A DNA stretch of 64,000 nt. It comes from JAGVSR01 sp964589785. Its GTDB lineage: Bacteria; Pseudomonadota; Alphaproteobacteria; Rhizobiales; Hyphomicrobiaceae. A program made the translations under genes and the position numbers. The notes below the pieces were generated by a model. It saw only the letters and a list, made by a program, of their open reading frames with translations, ran no database searches and had not been told where the DNA came from. The stretch covers positions 186,001 to 250,000 of the forward strand of contig CAZPUQ010000005.1 in NCBI GenBank assembly GCA_964589785.1. Reading direction: 5' to 3'. Below, one piece after another: positions 7,737 to 17,876 of this stretch. Numbering within the stretch: the stretch's first letter is position 1; each line of letters begins with the position of its first letter.

Positions 7737-8454
7737 AGCGTTTTTTCGACGCAAGATCCGGGCGGCGCTCGGCGGTGATGCGCTCCGCCTCAGCCCGGCG
7801 CCACGCGGCGATCGTCTGATGATCGCCTGAGAGCAGCACATCGGGAATGGACCGGTCCTCCCACACGCGCGGGCGGGTGTAGTGCGGGTATTCGAGCAGG
7901 CTGTTCCCGAAGCTCTCGTGCTCGAGGCTCTCGGCGGCGCCGAGGACGCCGGGCAGCAGGCGCACGCAGGCGTCGATTACGACCATGGCCGCGACCTCGC
8001 CGCCCGACAGCACATAGTCCCCGATCGAGACCTCCTGCAGGCCGCGCGCAGCGATGACCCGTTCGTCGATGCCCTCGAAGCGGCCCGCCAGCAGCACCAC
8101 GCCCGAGCCTTCGGCCAGCCTTTGCGCCATCTCCTGGTCGAACGGCCGGCCCCGCGGCGAGAGATAGATCAGCGGGCTGCCGGGGTTTGCTGACCGGGCA
8201 GCGTCGAGCGCCGGGCCGAGCACGTCGGCGCGCAGCACCATCCCGGCGCCGCCCCCCGCGGGCGTATCGTCCACTTGCCGGTGCCGGCCGAGCCCGAAGT
8301 CGCGGATCGCAACCGGCGACAGCGACCACAGGCCGGCCTGCAGCGCCTGTCCCAGGAGCGAAAGCCCGAGGGGGCCCGGAAACATCTCCGGGAACAGCGT
8401 CACCACGCTCGCGCGCCACGGCGGTCGGCCATCGCTCTGAGGGAAGTGCGCCAT
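7732..8454 (-). CDS. trmD: tRNA (guanine-37-N1) methyltransferase
   Basis: Encodes 240 residues from the ATG at 8454. TrmD methylates G37 of tRNAs reading CNN codons and prevents frameshifting. The trefoil-knot SAM site is clear (LAGRFEGIDERV about 122-133 and IGDYVLSGGE about 144-153), as are YPHYTRP and the C-terminal LLSGDH motif (207-212). In most bacteria trmD lies in rpsP-rimM-trmD-rplS. Here rplS is about 2.3 kb further on with three other ORFs between, and the upstream neighbour is a DUF1330 gene whose stop is 8 bases away. Longer readings upstream overlap that gene and are not supported. Confidence 0.96.
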   Translation of the reverse strand: MAHFPQSDGRPPWRASVVTLFPEMFPGPLGLSLLGQALQAGLWSLSPVAIRDFGLGRHRQVDDTPAGGGAGMVLRADVLGPALDAARSANPGSPLIYLSPRGRPFDQEMAQRLAEGSGVVLLAGRFEGIDERVIAARGLQEVSIGDYVLSGGEVAAMVVIDACVRLLPGVLGAAESLEHESFGNSLLEYPHYTRPRVWEDRSIPDVLLSGDHQTIAAWRRAEAERITAERRPDLASKKRS

Positions 8455-8462
8455 CGCGCCGC

Positions 8463-8750
8463 TCAGACCCCTTCCACGACCGTGATGTCGATGCGGCCGG
8501 CGCCCTCGCGCAGCGCCTTCGCCTCGGCGTACTCGGCGCTCCTCGCGTAGCCGATGGCGTGCTCGTAGCTCGGGAACTCGAGCACCACGTTGCGGGCGAC
8601 GCCGTTGCCCTCGACGATCTCGCACTTGCCCCCGCGCACGATGGGCCGGCCCTCATACTTGTCGAGCGCCACTTTCGACCGGGCGACGTACTGGCTCCAC
8701 TTCTCCGGGTCCGTCACGGTGGCGTGCGCAATCACATAACCCTTCGGCAT
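8463..8750 (-). CDS. DUF1330 family protein
   Basis: Encodes 95 residues from the ATG at 8750, which is preceded by AGAGG. The sequence (KGYVIAHATVTDPEKWSQY, RGGKCEIVEG, FPSYEHAIGYARSAEY) is the ferredoxin-like, dimeric alpha-beta barrel fold of DUF1330. The biochemical role of the family is not established. It lies between pyrF and trmD on the same strand and ends 8 bases before trmD starts, so it is probably translated from a shared mRNA. pyrF followed by a DUF1330 gene is an arrangement I associate with rhizobia. Confidence 0.85.
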   Translation of the reverse strand: MPKGYVIAHATVTDPEKWSQYVARSKVALDKYEGRPIVRGGKCEIVEGNGVARNVVLEFPSYEHAIGYARSAEYAEAKALREGAGRIDITVVEGV

Positions 8751-8843
8751 TCCTCTCACGTCCTCTTCTCTGAGCGTCCGACGGCGCAAGCCATAAGCTG
8801 CGCGGCGGCGGCCCGCAAGCAAGGCTGGCGGCGCTGAAAGGGG

Positions 8844-9545
8844 TCAGGCGTGCCGGATATGGTGGTGGAAGGTGAGGGCCGCCTGGACCGGATCGTCGGC
8901 CTGGGTGATGGGCCGGCCGACGACAATGTGGTTGGCGCCGGCTCCGATGGCGTTCTCGGGCGTCATCACGCGCTCCTGGTCGTCGGTGGTGGCGCCGGGC
9001 AGGCGAATGCCGGGCGTGACGATGAGGAAGGCGGGGCTCGTCGCGGCGCGGATGGCGGCCGCCTCCTGGCCCGAGGCGATGACGCCGTCAAAGCCGGCCT
9101 CGTGCGCCAGGCGCGCGCGATGCAGCACGAGTTCGCCGGGCGTGAAGCGGGTGCCCTGCTGTTTCAGGTCGTCCGCCGTCAGGTTGGTCATGACGGTCAC
9201 GGCCAGGAGCTTCAGATCGCTCTTGCCGCGGCCGACGACAGCGGCGCGGAGCGTCTTGAGATCGTGGCCGTGAACGGTCAGAAAATCGACGCCGAGCTCG
9301 CGCGCATTCCCTACCGCCTTCTCGATCGTGTGGCCGATGTCGAGCAGTTTGAGATCGAGGAAGACGCGCTTGCCGTGCGCCTTCAAGCTCTGCGCGAGAT
9401 CCAGGCCGCCGGCAAACAACAGCTCCAGACCCACCTTGTAGAAGGAGACCGCGTCGTCGAGTCTCGCGACGAGGCGCTGCGCCTCTTCGGCCGAGGGCAT
9501 GTCGAGCGCGACGATGAGACGGTCCTTGATGGGCGTGTGGGTCAT
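8844..9545 (-). CDS. pyrF: orotidine 5'-phosphate decarboxylase
   Basis: Encodes 233 residues. It performs the last step of de novo UMP synthesis, decarboxylating OMP. The TIM-barrel active-site signature is visible as FLDLKLLDIGHTI, containing the Lys and the two Asp of the catalytic D-K-D tetrad; the fourth residue lies in the preceding LIVALDMPS strand. The phosphate loop is VVGRPIT near the C terminus. Length is normal. It follows dnaK-dnaJ and the FMN reductase on the minus strand and precedes the DUF1330 gene. Confidence 0.97.
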   Translation of the reverse strand: MTHTPIKDRLIVALDMPSAEEAQRLVARLDDAVSFYKVGLELLFAGGLDLAQSLKAHGKRVFLDLKLLDIGHTIEKAVGNARELGVDFLTVHGHDLKTLRAAVVGRGKSDLKLLAVTVMTNLTADDLKQQGTRFTPGELVLHRARLAHEAGFDGVIASGQEAAAIRAATSPAFLIVTPGIRLPGATTDDQERVMTPENAIGAGANHIVVGRPITQADDPVQAALTFHHHIRHA

Positions 9546-9609
9546 TGTCTTATCCGGCAGCCGTGGCCTCCGACGTTCTGCCGCGGTCCCTCTTCAGCTC
9601 CGGGCGACG

Positions 9610-10206
9610 CTATCCATGCAGCACATGGGCGGCACGGGCAAGCTTCTGGATCAGGCTCTTGAACTGCTCCTGGGACTCCTTGTTCTTGAGGTGCCCGTGC
9701 TCGTCGTAGGCGTCCGCGGCGCGCGGCACGGCAAACTGCTCCGGCAGGACGAGCGCACCGACGCCCAGCTCCAGGACGGTGCGGACCGTGTTGAGGCCCC
9801 TGAGGCCGCCCATGCCGCCGGGTGAGGAGGAGCCCAACGCGAACACGCGCGTCTTGAACACCGCGAGCGGTTCGTCGCCTTCGTTGCGGATGCGGCTCAC
9901 CCAGTCGAGCATGTTCTTCAGGAGCGGCGTGATGGACGCATTGTATTCGGGACAGGCGATGAAGACGCCGGTGTGGACCCGCATCAGCGCTTCGAATTTC
10001 TTTGCGTTGTCGGGAATGCCTTCGGTGTTCTGCAGGTCGGCGTCGTAGAGGGGCAGCGGATAGTCGCCGAGATCGGCGAACGTGGCGGGGATGCCATTGG
10101 CTTCCGCGATCGCGGCGCCGAGCCGCGCCAGGCGGATGTTGTAGGAGCCGGTGCGCGCGGACCCTGCAAAGAACAGCAGGCGAGAGGCGTTGGACGTGGT
10201 GGACAT
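9610..10206 (-). CDS. NAD(P)H-dependent FMN reductase family protein
   Basis: Encodes 198 residues with a flavodoxin-like fold. The FMN-phosphate loop FFAGSARTGSYN lies at about residues 12-23, and the isoalloxazine-side motif CPEYNASITPLLKNMLDW at about 84-101. These are hallmarks of the YieF/ChrR/azobenzene-reductase group, which reduce quinones, chromate or flavins using NAD(P)H. The natural substrate cannot be read from sequence. It lies 63 bases after dnaJ on the same strand, which hints at co-expression with the heat-shock genes. Confidence 0.88.
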   Translation of the reverse strand: MSTTSNASRLLFFAGSARTGSYNIRLARLGAAIAEANGIPATFADLGDYPLPLYDADLQNTEGIPDNAKKFEALMRVHTGVFIACPEYNASITPLLKNMLDWVSRIRNEGDEPLAVFKTRVFALGSSSPGGMGGLRGLNTVRTVLELGVGALVLPEQFAVPRAADAYDEHGHLKNKESQEQFKSLIQKLARAAHVLHG

Positions 10207-10269
10207 GCGTCGTTCATCCCCTATTCGTCGTTGTGGCGTTCCGAAGGAGGAGGGAGCGCGACGGCCGCC

Positions 10270-11418
10270 TCATCCCTTGCCGTCGAACAGATCCTTCATG
10301 CGGGCAAAGAAACCGCTGCTCGCCGGATTGGTTTCCTTGTGGCTCTGCTTCTCGAACTCCTCAAGCAGCTCGCGCTGGCGCCGGGTGAGATTCTTCGGCG
10401 TCTCGACGTCGACCTGGATGTACATGTCGCCGGCGGCCGCCGAGCGCAGCACGGGCATGCCCTTGCCCTTGAGGCGGAACTGCTTGCCGCCCTCGGTGCC
10501 TTCGGGGACCTTCACGCGGCTCGTGGTGCCGTCGAGTGTCGGAACCTCGATCTGGCCGCCGAGTGCGGCGGTCGTCATGGAGATCGGCACGCGGCAGAAG
10601 ATGTCCGCGCCGTCGCGCTGGAAGAACTCGTGCGGCTTGATGGACAGGAAGATGTAGAGATCGCCGGGCGGTCCGCCGCGCAGGCCGGCTTCGCCCTCGC
10701 CGCTGAGGCGGATGCGCGTGCCGTCCTCGACGCCGGCCGGGATGTTCACCGACAGCGTGCGCTCCTTGACCACGCGCCCCGCGCCGTTGCACGCGGAGCA
10801 GGGGTCGGCGATCGTCTCGCCGCGGCCCTGGCACGTGGGGCAGGTGCGCTCGATCGTGAAGAAGCCCTGGCTCGCGCGGACCTTGCCGACCCCGCCGCAG
10901 GTGGCGCAGGTGACGGGCTTGGTGCCGGCCTTGGCGCCGGTGCCCGAGCACGTCTCGCACGTGACGCTCGTCGGCACACGGATCTGCGCGGTCTTGCCGG
11001 CAAAGGCGTCGTTGAGCGTGATCTCCATGTTGTAGCGGAGATCCGCGCCCCGCTCGCGCCCCGAACGCCGCTGCTGGCCGCCCCGGCGTCCGCCCATGAA
11101 CTCGCCGAAGAGATCGTCGAAAATGTCCGACATCGACGAGGCGAAATCAGGCCCGAAGCCGGCTCCCCCGGGACCGCGTCCGCCCATGGCGCCGTCGAAC
11201 GCCGCATGCCCGAAGCGATCGTAGGCCGCCCGCTTCTGCGGGTCCTTCAGCACCTCGTAGGCTTCGTTCAGCTCCTTGAACTTCTGTTCGGCGTCCTTGT
11301 CGTCAGGGTTGCGGTCGGGGTGATGCTCCTTGGCGAGCTTGCGGAATGCATTCTTCAAATCCTGCTCGCTGGCGTTTCGCTGCACCCCGAGGGTCTCATA
11401 GTAATCGCGCTTGGCCAT
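10270..11418 (-). CDS. dnaJ: chaperone protein DnaJ
   Basis: Encodes 382 residues. DnaJ delivers unfolded clients to DnaK and stimulates its ATPase. It has a J domain with the HPD motif (EHHPDRNPD), a glycine/phenylalanine-rich linker, and four zinc-binding repeats (CETCSGTG, CATCGGVG, CPTCQGRG, CSACNGAG). The two C-terminal substrate-binding domains follow. This is a complete type-I DnaJ of normal length. It lies 190 bases downstream of dnaK on the same strand, with a stem-loop in the gap. Confidence 0.98.
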   Translation of the reverse strand: MAKRDYYETLGVQRNASEQDLKNAFRKLAKEHHPDRNPDDKDAEQKFKELNEAYEVLKDPQKRAAYDRFGHAAFDGAMGGRGPGGAGFGPDFASSMSDIFDDLFGEFMGGRRGGQQRRSGRERGADLRYNMEITLNDAFAGKTAQIRVPTSVTCETCSGTGAKAGTKPVTCATCGGVGKVRASQGFFTIERTCPTCQGRGETIADPCSACNGAGRVVKERTLSVNIPAGVEDGTRIRLSGEGEAGLRGGPPGDLYIFLSIKPHEFFQRDGADIFCRVPISMTTAALGGQIEVPTLDGTTSRVKVPEGTEGGKQFRLKGKGMPVLRSAAAGDMYIQVDVETPKNLTRRQRELLEEFEKQSHKETNPASSGFFARMKDLFDGKG

Positions 11419-11570
11419 GGGGGCGTTTCATCCGGGGCGGGAGAGGACGGGCGGCTCATCAGGTGCGTTGCAAGAGGCGCTCTCGTCCGACCTCCCTGGC
11501 ATACCGTGGTGATGGGTTTCGTCGCGACGCAACACCGGGCCGTGCGCACGCCGTCCCGGCGAACGGCATC

Positions 11571-11597
11571 GCCCCGCCGCTTGTCGAGCGGCGGGGC
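11571..11597 (-). terminator. stem-loop between dnaK and dnaJ
   Basis: A perfect 11-bp G+C stem (GCCCCGCCGCT and its complement) with a 5-base loop lies 11 bases after the dnaK stop codon. It lacks a run of T on the minus strand. It may attenuate read-through to dnaJ or protect the 3' end of a processed dnaK mRNA rather than fully terminate. Confidence 0.5.
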
Positions 11598-11608
11598 GTA
11601 AGGGCCGA

Positions 11609-13534
<1,926 letters not shown>

Positions 13535-13663
13535 GGTGAGCTTCCTTCATGTTGTGGCGAACCGCCAGGACCCTTGTCATGGCATCCATTCCTGCCCCGC
13601 ACCCGTCTGGACGGGCCGGAGCCGCGGCGGTCCCCAGGCAGTTAATGAGACGTCGTGGACACG

Positions 13664-13691
13664 TATATAGGGCGGTTTTATGGGGGTGCAA
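13664..13691 (-). promoter_or_regulatory. candidate heat-shock (RpoH) promoter of dnaK
   Basis: On the minus strand, TTGCAC is followed after 14 bases by CCTATATA, about 130 bases before the dnaK ATG. The second element fits the alphaproteobacterial RpoH -10 pattern CyTATnT well. The first matches the CTTGAC-like -35 only partly. I see no CIRCE inverted repeat (TTAGCACTC-N9-GAGTGCTAA), so HrcA control of dnaK is not supported. Confidence 0.4.
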
Positions 13692-13756
13692 CGGGACGGA
13701 CTCACGCTGGCGTGAGGAAAGTCCTGGCTGCCAGAATGCCGCATGCAGGAGATCCG

Positions 13757-14440
13757 ATGAACGCGACCAAGCCCGATCGGGCAACGAGCACGTCGCCGGT
13801 CGCCGGGCTGGCCGAGGCCGATCCGGCCCGTTTGCCGGCGGGTTTTCGGTGCATCCCGGGGGCGCTGACGCCCGCCGAGCAGAGGCGGCTCGTGGCCGAG
13901 ATCGAACGCGTGATTTTATCCGCCCCGCTGTTCCAGCCCCGCATGCCGAGGACAGGGCAGCCGTTCTCCGTCCGGATGTCGAACTGCGGCCCGCTCGGCT
14001 GGGTCTCCGACAAGGAGTGCGGCTATCGCTATCAGGCGACGCACCCCGACACCGGCGCGCCGTGGCCGCCGATGCCCCAACGCCTGCTCGCACTCTGGCG
14101 CCGCTATGCCGGGTGCGAGGCGTTGCCGGAGGCCTGCCTCATCAACCATTACCCGGCCGGCGCCCGCATGGGCTCCCACCGCGACGCCGACGAGGACGAG
14201 CCGCGAGCCCCTGTGCTGTCCGTGTCGCTGGGCGACGATGCGGTCTTCCACATCGGCGGTCTGCGGCGCGGCGACCCCAAGGTCCGCCTGACGCTGCGAT
14301 CGGGCGACGTGTGCGTGCTCGGCGGGCCGGCGCGGTTTGCCTACCACGGCATCGACCGCATCCTGCCCGGAACCTCCGATCTGCTCCGGGCCGGCGGCCG
14401 CTTCAACCTGACGCTCCGGCGCGTGACGCCGATCAAGTGA
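13757..14440 (+). CDS. alkB: AlkB-type DNA dealkylase (2-oxoglutarate dioxygenase)
   Basis: Encodes 227 residues from the ATG at 13757, which has GGAG 5 bases upstream. AlkB oxidatively removes methyl groups from 1-methyladenine and 3-methylcytosine. The Fe(II) triad is visible as H-x-D in GSHRDADED and the distal histidine in AYHGIDRILPG. The 2-oxoglutarate-binding arginines are in RFNLTLRRV. The nucleotide-recognition strand MSNCGPLGWVSD is also present. It diverges from dnaK. An upstream in-frame ATG at 13655 overlaps the dnaK promoter region and is unlikely to be used. Confidence 0.93.
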   Translation: MNATKPDRATSTSPVAGLAEADPARLPAGFRCIPGALTPAEQRRLVAEIERVILSAPLFQPRMPRTGQPFSVRMSNCGPLGWVSDKECGYRYQATHPDTGAPWPPMPQRLLALWRRYAGCEALPEACLINHYPAGARMGSHRDADEDEPRAPVLSVSLGDDAVFHIGGLRRGDPKVRLTLRSGDVCVLGGPARFAYHGIDRILPGTSDLLRAGGRFNLTLRRVTPIK

Positions 14441-14470
14441 GGGGCAGCCCGATCGACGGGCCGCGTCCGG

Positions 14471-14956
14471 TCAATCCTGGTCGCCCGATTGTTTCGCGTC
14501 CTCGACCGTCTGCGGCGCCGTCCTCATCCACGACGGCATCTCGCCCGTCTCCTTGCCCGTCTCGCGCTCGTTCAGCCACTTGAGCATGAAGCGGATCTCG
14601 CGCCGCTGGGTGGCGATGATGCCGCCGGCGAGACGGCGCAGGCGCGGGTTCTTCGAGTACTTCAAGAGGATTTCGGCCTGTTCGATGGCGCCTTGGTGAT
14701 GAGGGATCATGCCGCGCACGAAGTCGAGGTCGACGTCGTTGGTGTAGGGAATGCTCATCGCCTTGTGCATCCGCTGCATCGCGGCCTCGTAGTCCTTGGA
14801 GGCGTCGCTGAGCTCGCCGGCCGGCTGAGCCGTCGCGGCATGGCCGGAATGGTCCTCGGCGTCGCCGGGCCCTGCGGCTCCAGGCCGGGTCAGGACGGCA
14901 AGAGCGATCAGCGCGACGCCGGCGAGGCGGCATTTCGAGCGGAGGACAGAGGACAT
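14471..14956 (-). CDS. DUF305 family secreted protein
   Basis: Encodes 161 residues with an N-terminal signal peptide (hydrophobic to about residue 25, AAGPGDAEDHSGH after it). The mature part is the ferritin-like helical DUF305 domain, with the family signature FVRGMIPHHQGAIEQAEILL and a second repeat-like helix ending in FMLKWLNE. The HH pair and the histidine-rich start suggest metal binding, often copper-related in this family, but that is inference. It is convergent with alkB. Confidence 0.85.
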   Translation of the reverse strand: MSSVLRSKCRLAGVALIALAVLTRPGAAGPGDAEDHSGHAATAQPAGELSDASKDYEAAMQRMHKAMSIPYTNDVDLDFVRGMIPHHQGAIEQAEILLKYSKNPRLRRLAGGIIATQRREIRFMLKWLNERETGKETGEMPSWMRTAPQTVEDAKQSGDQD

Positions 14957-15058
14957 GGCCGCCTCTTCATGGCTGTGGAAGGGAGTGCTGCGGACGGGTA
15001 GCCTTGCCGGCGCGTCGCGCCAGCAAATCGCCGTGCCGGTAAAAATATAGCATCCCGA

Positions 15059-15751
15059 TCAGGTCGCGTCGCGGTCTCGCGCCGCGCTCTGTTCGGCATT
15101 GCCGACGTCGGCGGAAGGACCGTTGCTGCCATCCGTCTTGCCGGCCTTCGGCCCGCCGCGCGCGACGACCACGACAGCCGGACGGATGACCCGCTCGTCG
15201 ATGATGTAGCCCGCCTGGAAGACCTGCAGGATGGTGCCGTTCGGCACGTCGGGGTTCTCCTGCTGCATCATCGGCTGATGCAGATGCGGATTGAACATCT
15301 CGCCTTCGGGCCAGATGCGCTTCACGCCGTGGCGCTCCAGGACGCTTTTCAATTCGCGATCGATCAGGTCGACACCTTCGACGAGGCTCGCCAGCGCCGG
15401 GTCGGCATCCGCCGCTCCGGGCGGGACCGCGGCCGTCGCCCGCTCGAAGTTGTCCACCACGCCGATGATGTCGACGGCGAACCGGGAGATCGCGAACTTC
15501 GCCGTGTCCTGCTTCTCACGCTCCATGCGCTTGCGCAGGTTGTCCATTTCGGCGACGAGGCGCAGCGTCTGTTCCTTCGCCTTGTCGAGCTCGGCCTGGA
15601 GCGTGGCGATGATGGCCTTCAGTTGCTCCGGCGGAGGCTCTGCCGTTTCGGGCTGCGGCGCGGCCGCGCTCTCCGGAGCGGCACCGGCGGCGGGGCTCGT
15701 GGTTTCGGGCTCTTGGCTCGGCTTGTCGGACGCATTGTTGGGATCGGACAT
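15059..15751 (-). CDS. grpE: nucleotide exchange factor GrpE
   Basis: Encodes 230 residues. GrpE releases ADP from DnaK. After an acidic, Pro/Ala/Glu-rich disordered start (1-45) comes a long coiled-coil helix (LQAELDKAKEQTLRLVAEMDNLRKRMEREK). The beta-wing domain contains the conserved MFNPHLHQPMMQQ and VFQAGYIIDERVIRPA. It follows hrcA on the same strand with a 72-base gap, so hrcA-grpE is probably one heat-shock unit close to dnaK-dnaJ. Confidence 0.97.
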   Translation of the reverse strand: MSDPNNASDKPSQEPETTSPAAGAAPESAAAPQPETAEPPPEQLKAIIATLQAELDKAKEQTLRLVAEMDNLRKRMEREKQDTAKFAISRFAVDIIGVVDNFERATAAVPPGAADADPALASLVEGVDLIDRELKSVLERHGVKRIWPEGEMFNPHLHQPMMQQENPDVPNGTILQVFQAGYIIDERVIRPAVVVVARGGPKAGKTDGSNGPSADVGNAEQSAARDRDAT

Positions 15752-15823
15752 GATCGGGTCGATCGCTCTTTCCGGTTCCAGTTTTCGGTGAATGGCCGGA
15801 TATCGGCCGGAGAGGAGAAAAAA

Positions 15824-16870
15824 TCAAGAGATCAGGCGCGATATGATCTTGGCTGTATAATCCACCATCGGGATGATCCGGGCGTAGTTGAGGCGCGTCG
15901 GGCCGATGACGCCGAGGACGCCCACCACCTTGCGCGAGCGGTTGTGGAACGGCGCCACGATCAGCGATGAGCCCGACATGGAGAACAGCTTGTTCTCCGA
16001 GCCGATGAAGATGCGCACGCCCTCGCCGCCTTCCGCAAGCGCGAGGATCTGCGACAACTCACGCTTGGATTCGAGATCGTCGAAGAGCTGGCGGATGCGC
16101 TCCAGGTCCTCGAGGGCCGTCAGGTCCTTCAGCAGGTTCGACTGGCCGCGCACGATGAGGCTCTGGCGGTCGTCGAGGGCTCCCGACCATTCGGCGAGGC
16201 CGGCCTTCACGACCTTCTGGGTCAGGACGTCGAGCTCGGCGCGGGCATGGGTGAGCTCGGCGTCGATGCGCAGGCGCGCTTCGCCGATGGTGAGGCCGCG
16301 GATGTGGGCGTTCAGGTAGTTGGCGGCCTCGATGAGGGCGGTGGCCGACAGGCCGGGCGGCAGATCGACGATGCGGTTCTCGACGTCGCCATCCTCGCTG
16401 ACCAGGATCGCCAGCGCCTTCCTCGGCTCCAGCAGCACGAATTCGACCTGCCGCAGACGGGCGACCTGCTTCTCCGCCAGCACGACGCCGGCGCAGTGCG
16501 AGAGGCCCGAGATCATCTCGCCCGCATCGCCGAGCACCCTGTCGAGGGAGGTCGAGCGGCTGGCGGCGATCTGGGCCTCGATCTGCCGGCGCTCGTCCTC
16601 GGTCAGCCCGCCGGTCTCCAGAAGGCCGTCGACGAACATCCTGAGCCCCGTCTGCGTCGGCAGGCGGCCGGCGGAGGCGTGCGGCGCATAGATGAGGCCG
16701 AGCTCCTCCAGATCCGCCATCACGTTGCGGATCGAGGCCGGCGACAGGGTCAGCGGAATGACCCGCGACAGGTTGCGCGAGCCGACGGGCTCGCCGGTGG
16801 ACAGGTAGCTCTCCACGATCTGGCGCAGAATGGTGCGGGAGCGGTCGTTGAGCGTGACGATTTCGGACAT
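15824..16870 (-). CDS. hrcA: heat-inducible transcription repressor HrcA
   Basis: Encodes 348 residues from the ATG at 16870, matching the family start MSEIVTLNDRSRTILRQIVE. A winged-helix DNA-binding domain (about 1-85, with SPASIRNVMADLEELGLI) is followed by the GAF-like HrcA core (ILVSEDGDVENRIVDLP, VKAGLAEWSG). The C terminus contains FIGSENKLFSMSGSSLIVAPF. HrcA binds CIRCE operators, usually upstream of groESL in alphaproteobacteria. No CIRCE element is seen in this window, so its targets lie elsewhere. Reading from 17008 would add 46 residues of unlike composition. Confidence 0.95.
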   Translation of the reverse strand: MSEIVTLNDRSRTILRQIVESYLSTGEPVGSRNLSRVIPLTLSPASIRNVMADLEELGLIYAPHASAGRLPTQTGLRMFVDGLLETGGLTEDERRQIEAQIAASRSTSLDRVLGDAGEMISGLSHCAGVVLAEKQVARLRQVEFVLLEPRKALAILVSEDGDVENRIVDLPPGLSATALIEAANYLNAHIRGLTIGEARLRIDAELTHARAELDVLTQKVVKAGLAEWSGALDDRQSLIVRGQSNLLKDLTALEDLERIRQLFDDLESKRELSQILALAEGGEGVRIFIGSENKLFSMSGSSLIVAPFHNRSRKVVGVLGVIGPTRLNYARIIPMVDYTAKIISRLIS

Positions 16871-17086
16871 CGGCTTGGCGGAGGCTGGGTCGGGCGCCGG
16901 ACGGGCTGTGCCTGAATTCTGTGCCTGAATGTAGGGAGCGAGGGCGGCTGCCGTCAAACGGACCCGGGATCGGCGGTGTCCGGCGTGCGGCGAGAGCGGG
17001 GGAGGCAAGCGCAGGCCGGCACGGGAACGGACGGCGAGGGTGCCGCGACGTCCCGCCGGGGCGGCCGGGTGAAGCGGGCTGCGCGG

Positions 17087-17115
17087 TTGCAGTTGACAGG
17101 GGCCGGGACTAGGTT
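17087..17115 (+). promoter_or_regulatory. candidate promoter of rph-rdgB-hemW
   Basis: TTGCAG and TAGGTT are separated by 17 bases and end 39 bases before the rph ATG. This is a reasonable housekeeping (sigma-70) pair. An overlapping TTGACA lies 6 bases inside the spacer but has no matching -10. Confidence 0.4.
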
Positions 17116-17153
17116 CGCCCCGATCTCAACTCCTGCAAAGGCTTCAACCGTTC

Positions 17154-17867
17154 ATGCGCCCTTCCAAACGCCAGCCCGACGAGATTCGCCGCGTCTCGAT
17201 TGAACGCGCCGTCTCGATGCACGCGGAGGGCTCCTGCCTCATCAAGTTCGGCAACACGCATGTGCTGTGCATGGCGAGCCTGGAGGAGCGCGTGCCGCCG
17301 TGGATGAAGGGGCAGGGACGCGGCTGGGTCACGGCGGAATATGCAATGCTGCCGCGGGCGACGTCGGAACGGACCCGGCGCGAGGTGACGGCGGGACATC
17401 CGTCGGGGCGCACCCAGGAGATCCAGCGGCTCATCGGCCGCGCCCTGCGCGCAGTCGTCGACCTGCAGAAGCTCGGCGAGCGCCAGATCACCGTCGATTG
17501 CGACGTGATCCAGGCGGACGGCGGAACCCGCACCGCGGCGATCACCGGGGCGTGGGTTGCGCTCTACGACTGCATTCAGTGGATGAAGGTGCGCGACATG
17601 GTGAAGGACGGCGTGCTGCGCGACCAGGTGGCGGCCGTTTCGTGCGGTCTTTATCGCGGGACGCCGGTGCTCGACCTCGACTACGCGGAGGATTCGGCAG
17701 CGGATGCGGATTCCAATTTCGTGATGACGGGGTCGGGCGGCATCGTGGAGGTGCAGGGAACGGCCGAGACGACGGCCTTCAGCCAGGAGAGCTTCGACGG
17801 CCTCATGGTGCTCGCCCGCAAAGGCATCGGCGAGCTGGTCGAGCTGCAGAAGCTGACCGTGGCGTGA
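17154..17867 (+). CDS. rph: ribonuclease PH
   Basis: Encodes 237 residues. A phosphorolytic 3'-5' exoribonuclease that trims tRNA 3' ends. It shows the start MRPSKRQPDEIRRVSIE and the phosphate/RNA-binding basic stretch SGRTQEIQRLIGRALR. The conserved core is QITVDCDVIQADGGTRTAAITGA, and the C terminus has FVMTGSGGIVEVQGTAE. Length and residues are typical. It is the first gene of a compact plus-strand run: rdgB starts 9 bases after its stop. It diverges from hrcA, an arrangement shared by many alphaproteobacteria. Confidence 0.98.
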   Translation: MRPSKRQPDEIRRVSIERAVSMHAEGSCLIKFGNTHVLCMASLEERVPPWMKGQGRGWVTAEYAMLPRATSERTRREVTAGHPSGRTQEIQRLIGRALRAVVDLQKLGERQITVDCDVIQADGGTRTAAITGAWVALYDCIQWMKVRDMVKDGVLRDQVAAVSCGLYRGTPVLDLDYAEDSAADADSNFVMTGSGGIVEVQGTAETTAFSQESFDGLMVLARKGIGELVELQKLTVA

Positions 17868-17876
17868 GCGTCCGCC

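Noticed and set aside
13535..13756. CIRCE operator upstream of dnaK
   Set aside because: I looked for TTAGCACTC-N9-GAGTGCTAA before dnaK, grpE and hrcA and did not find it.
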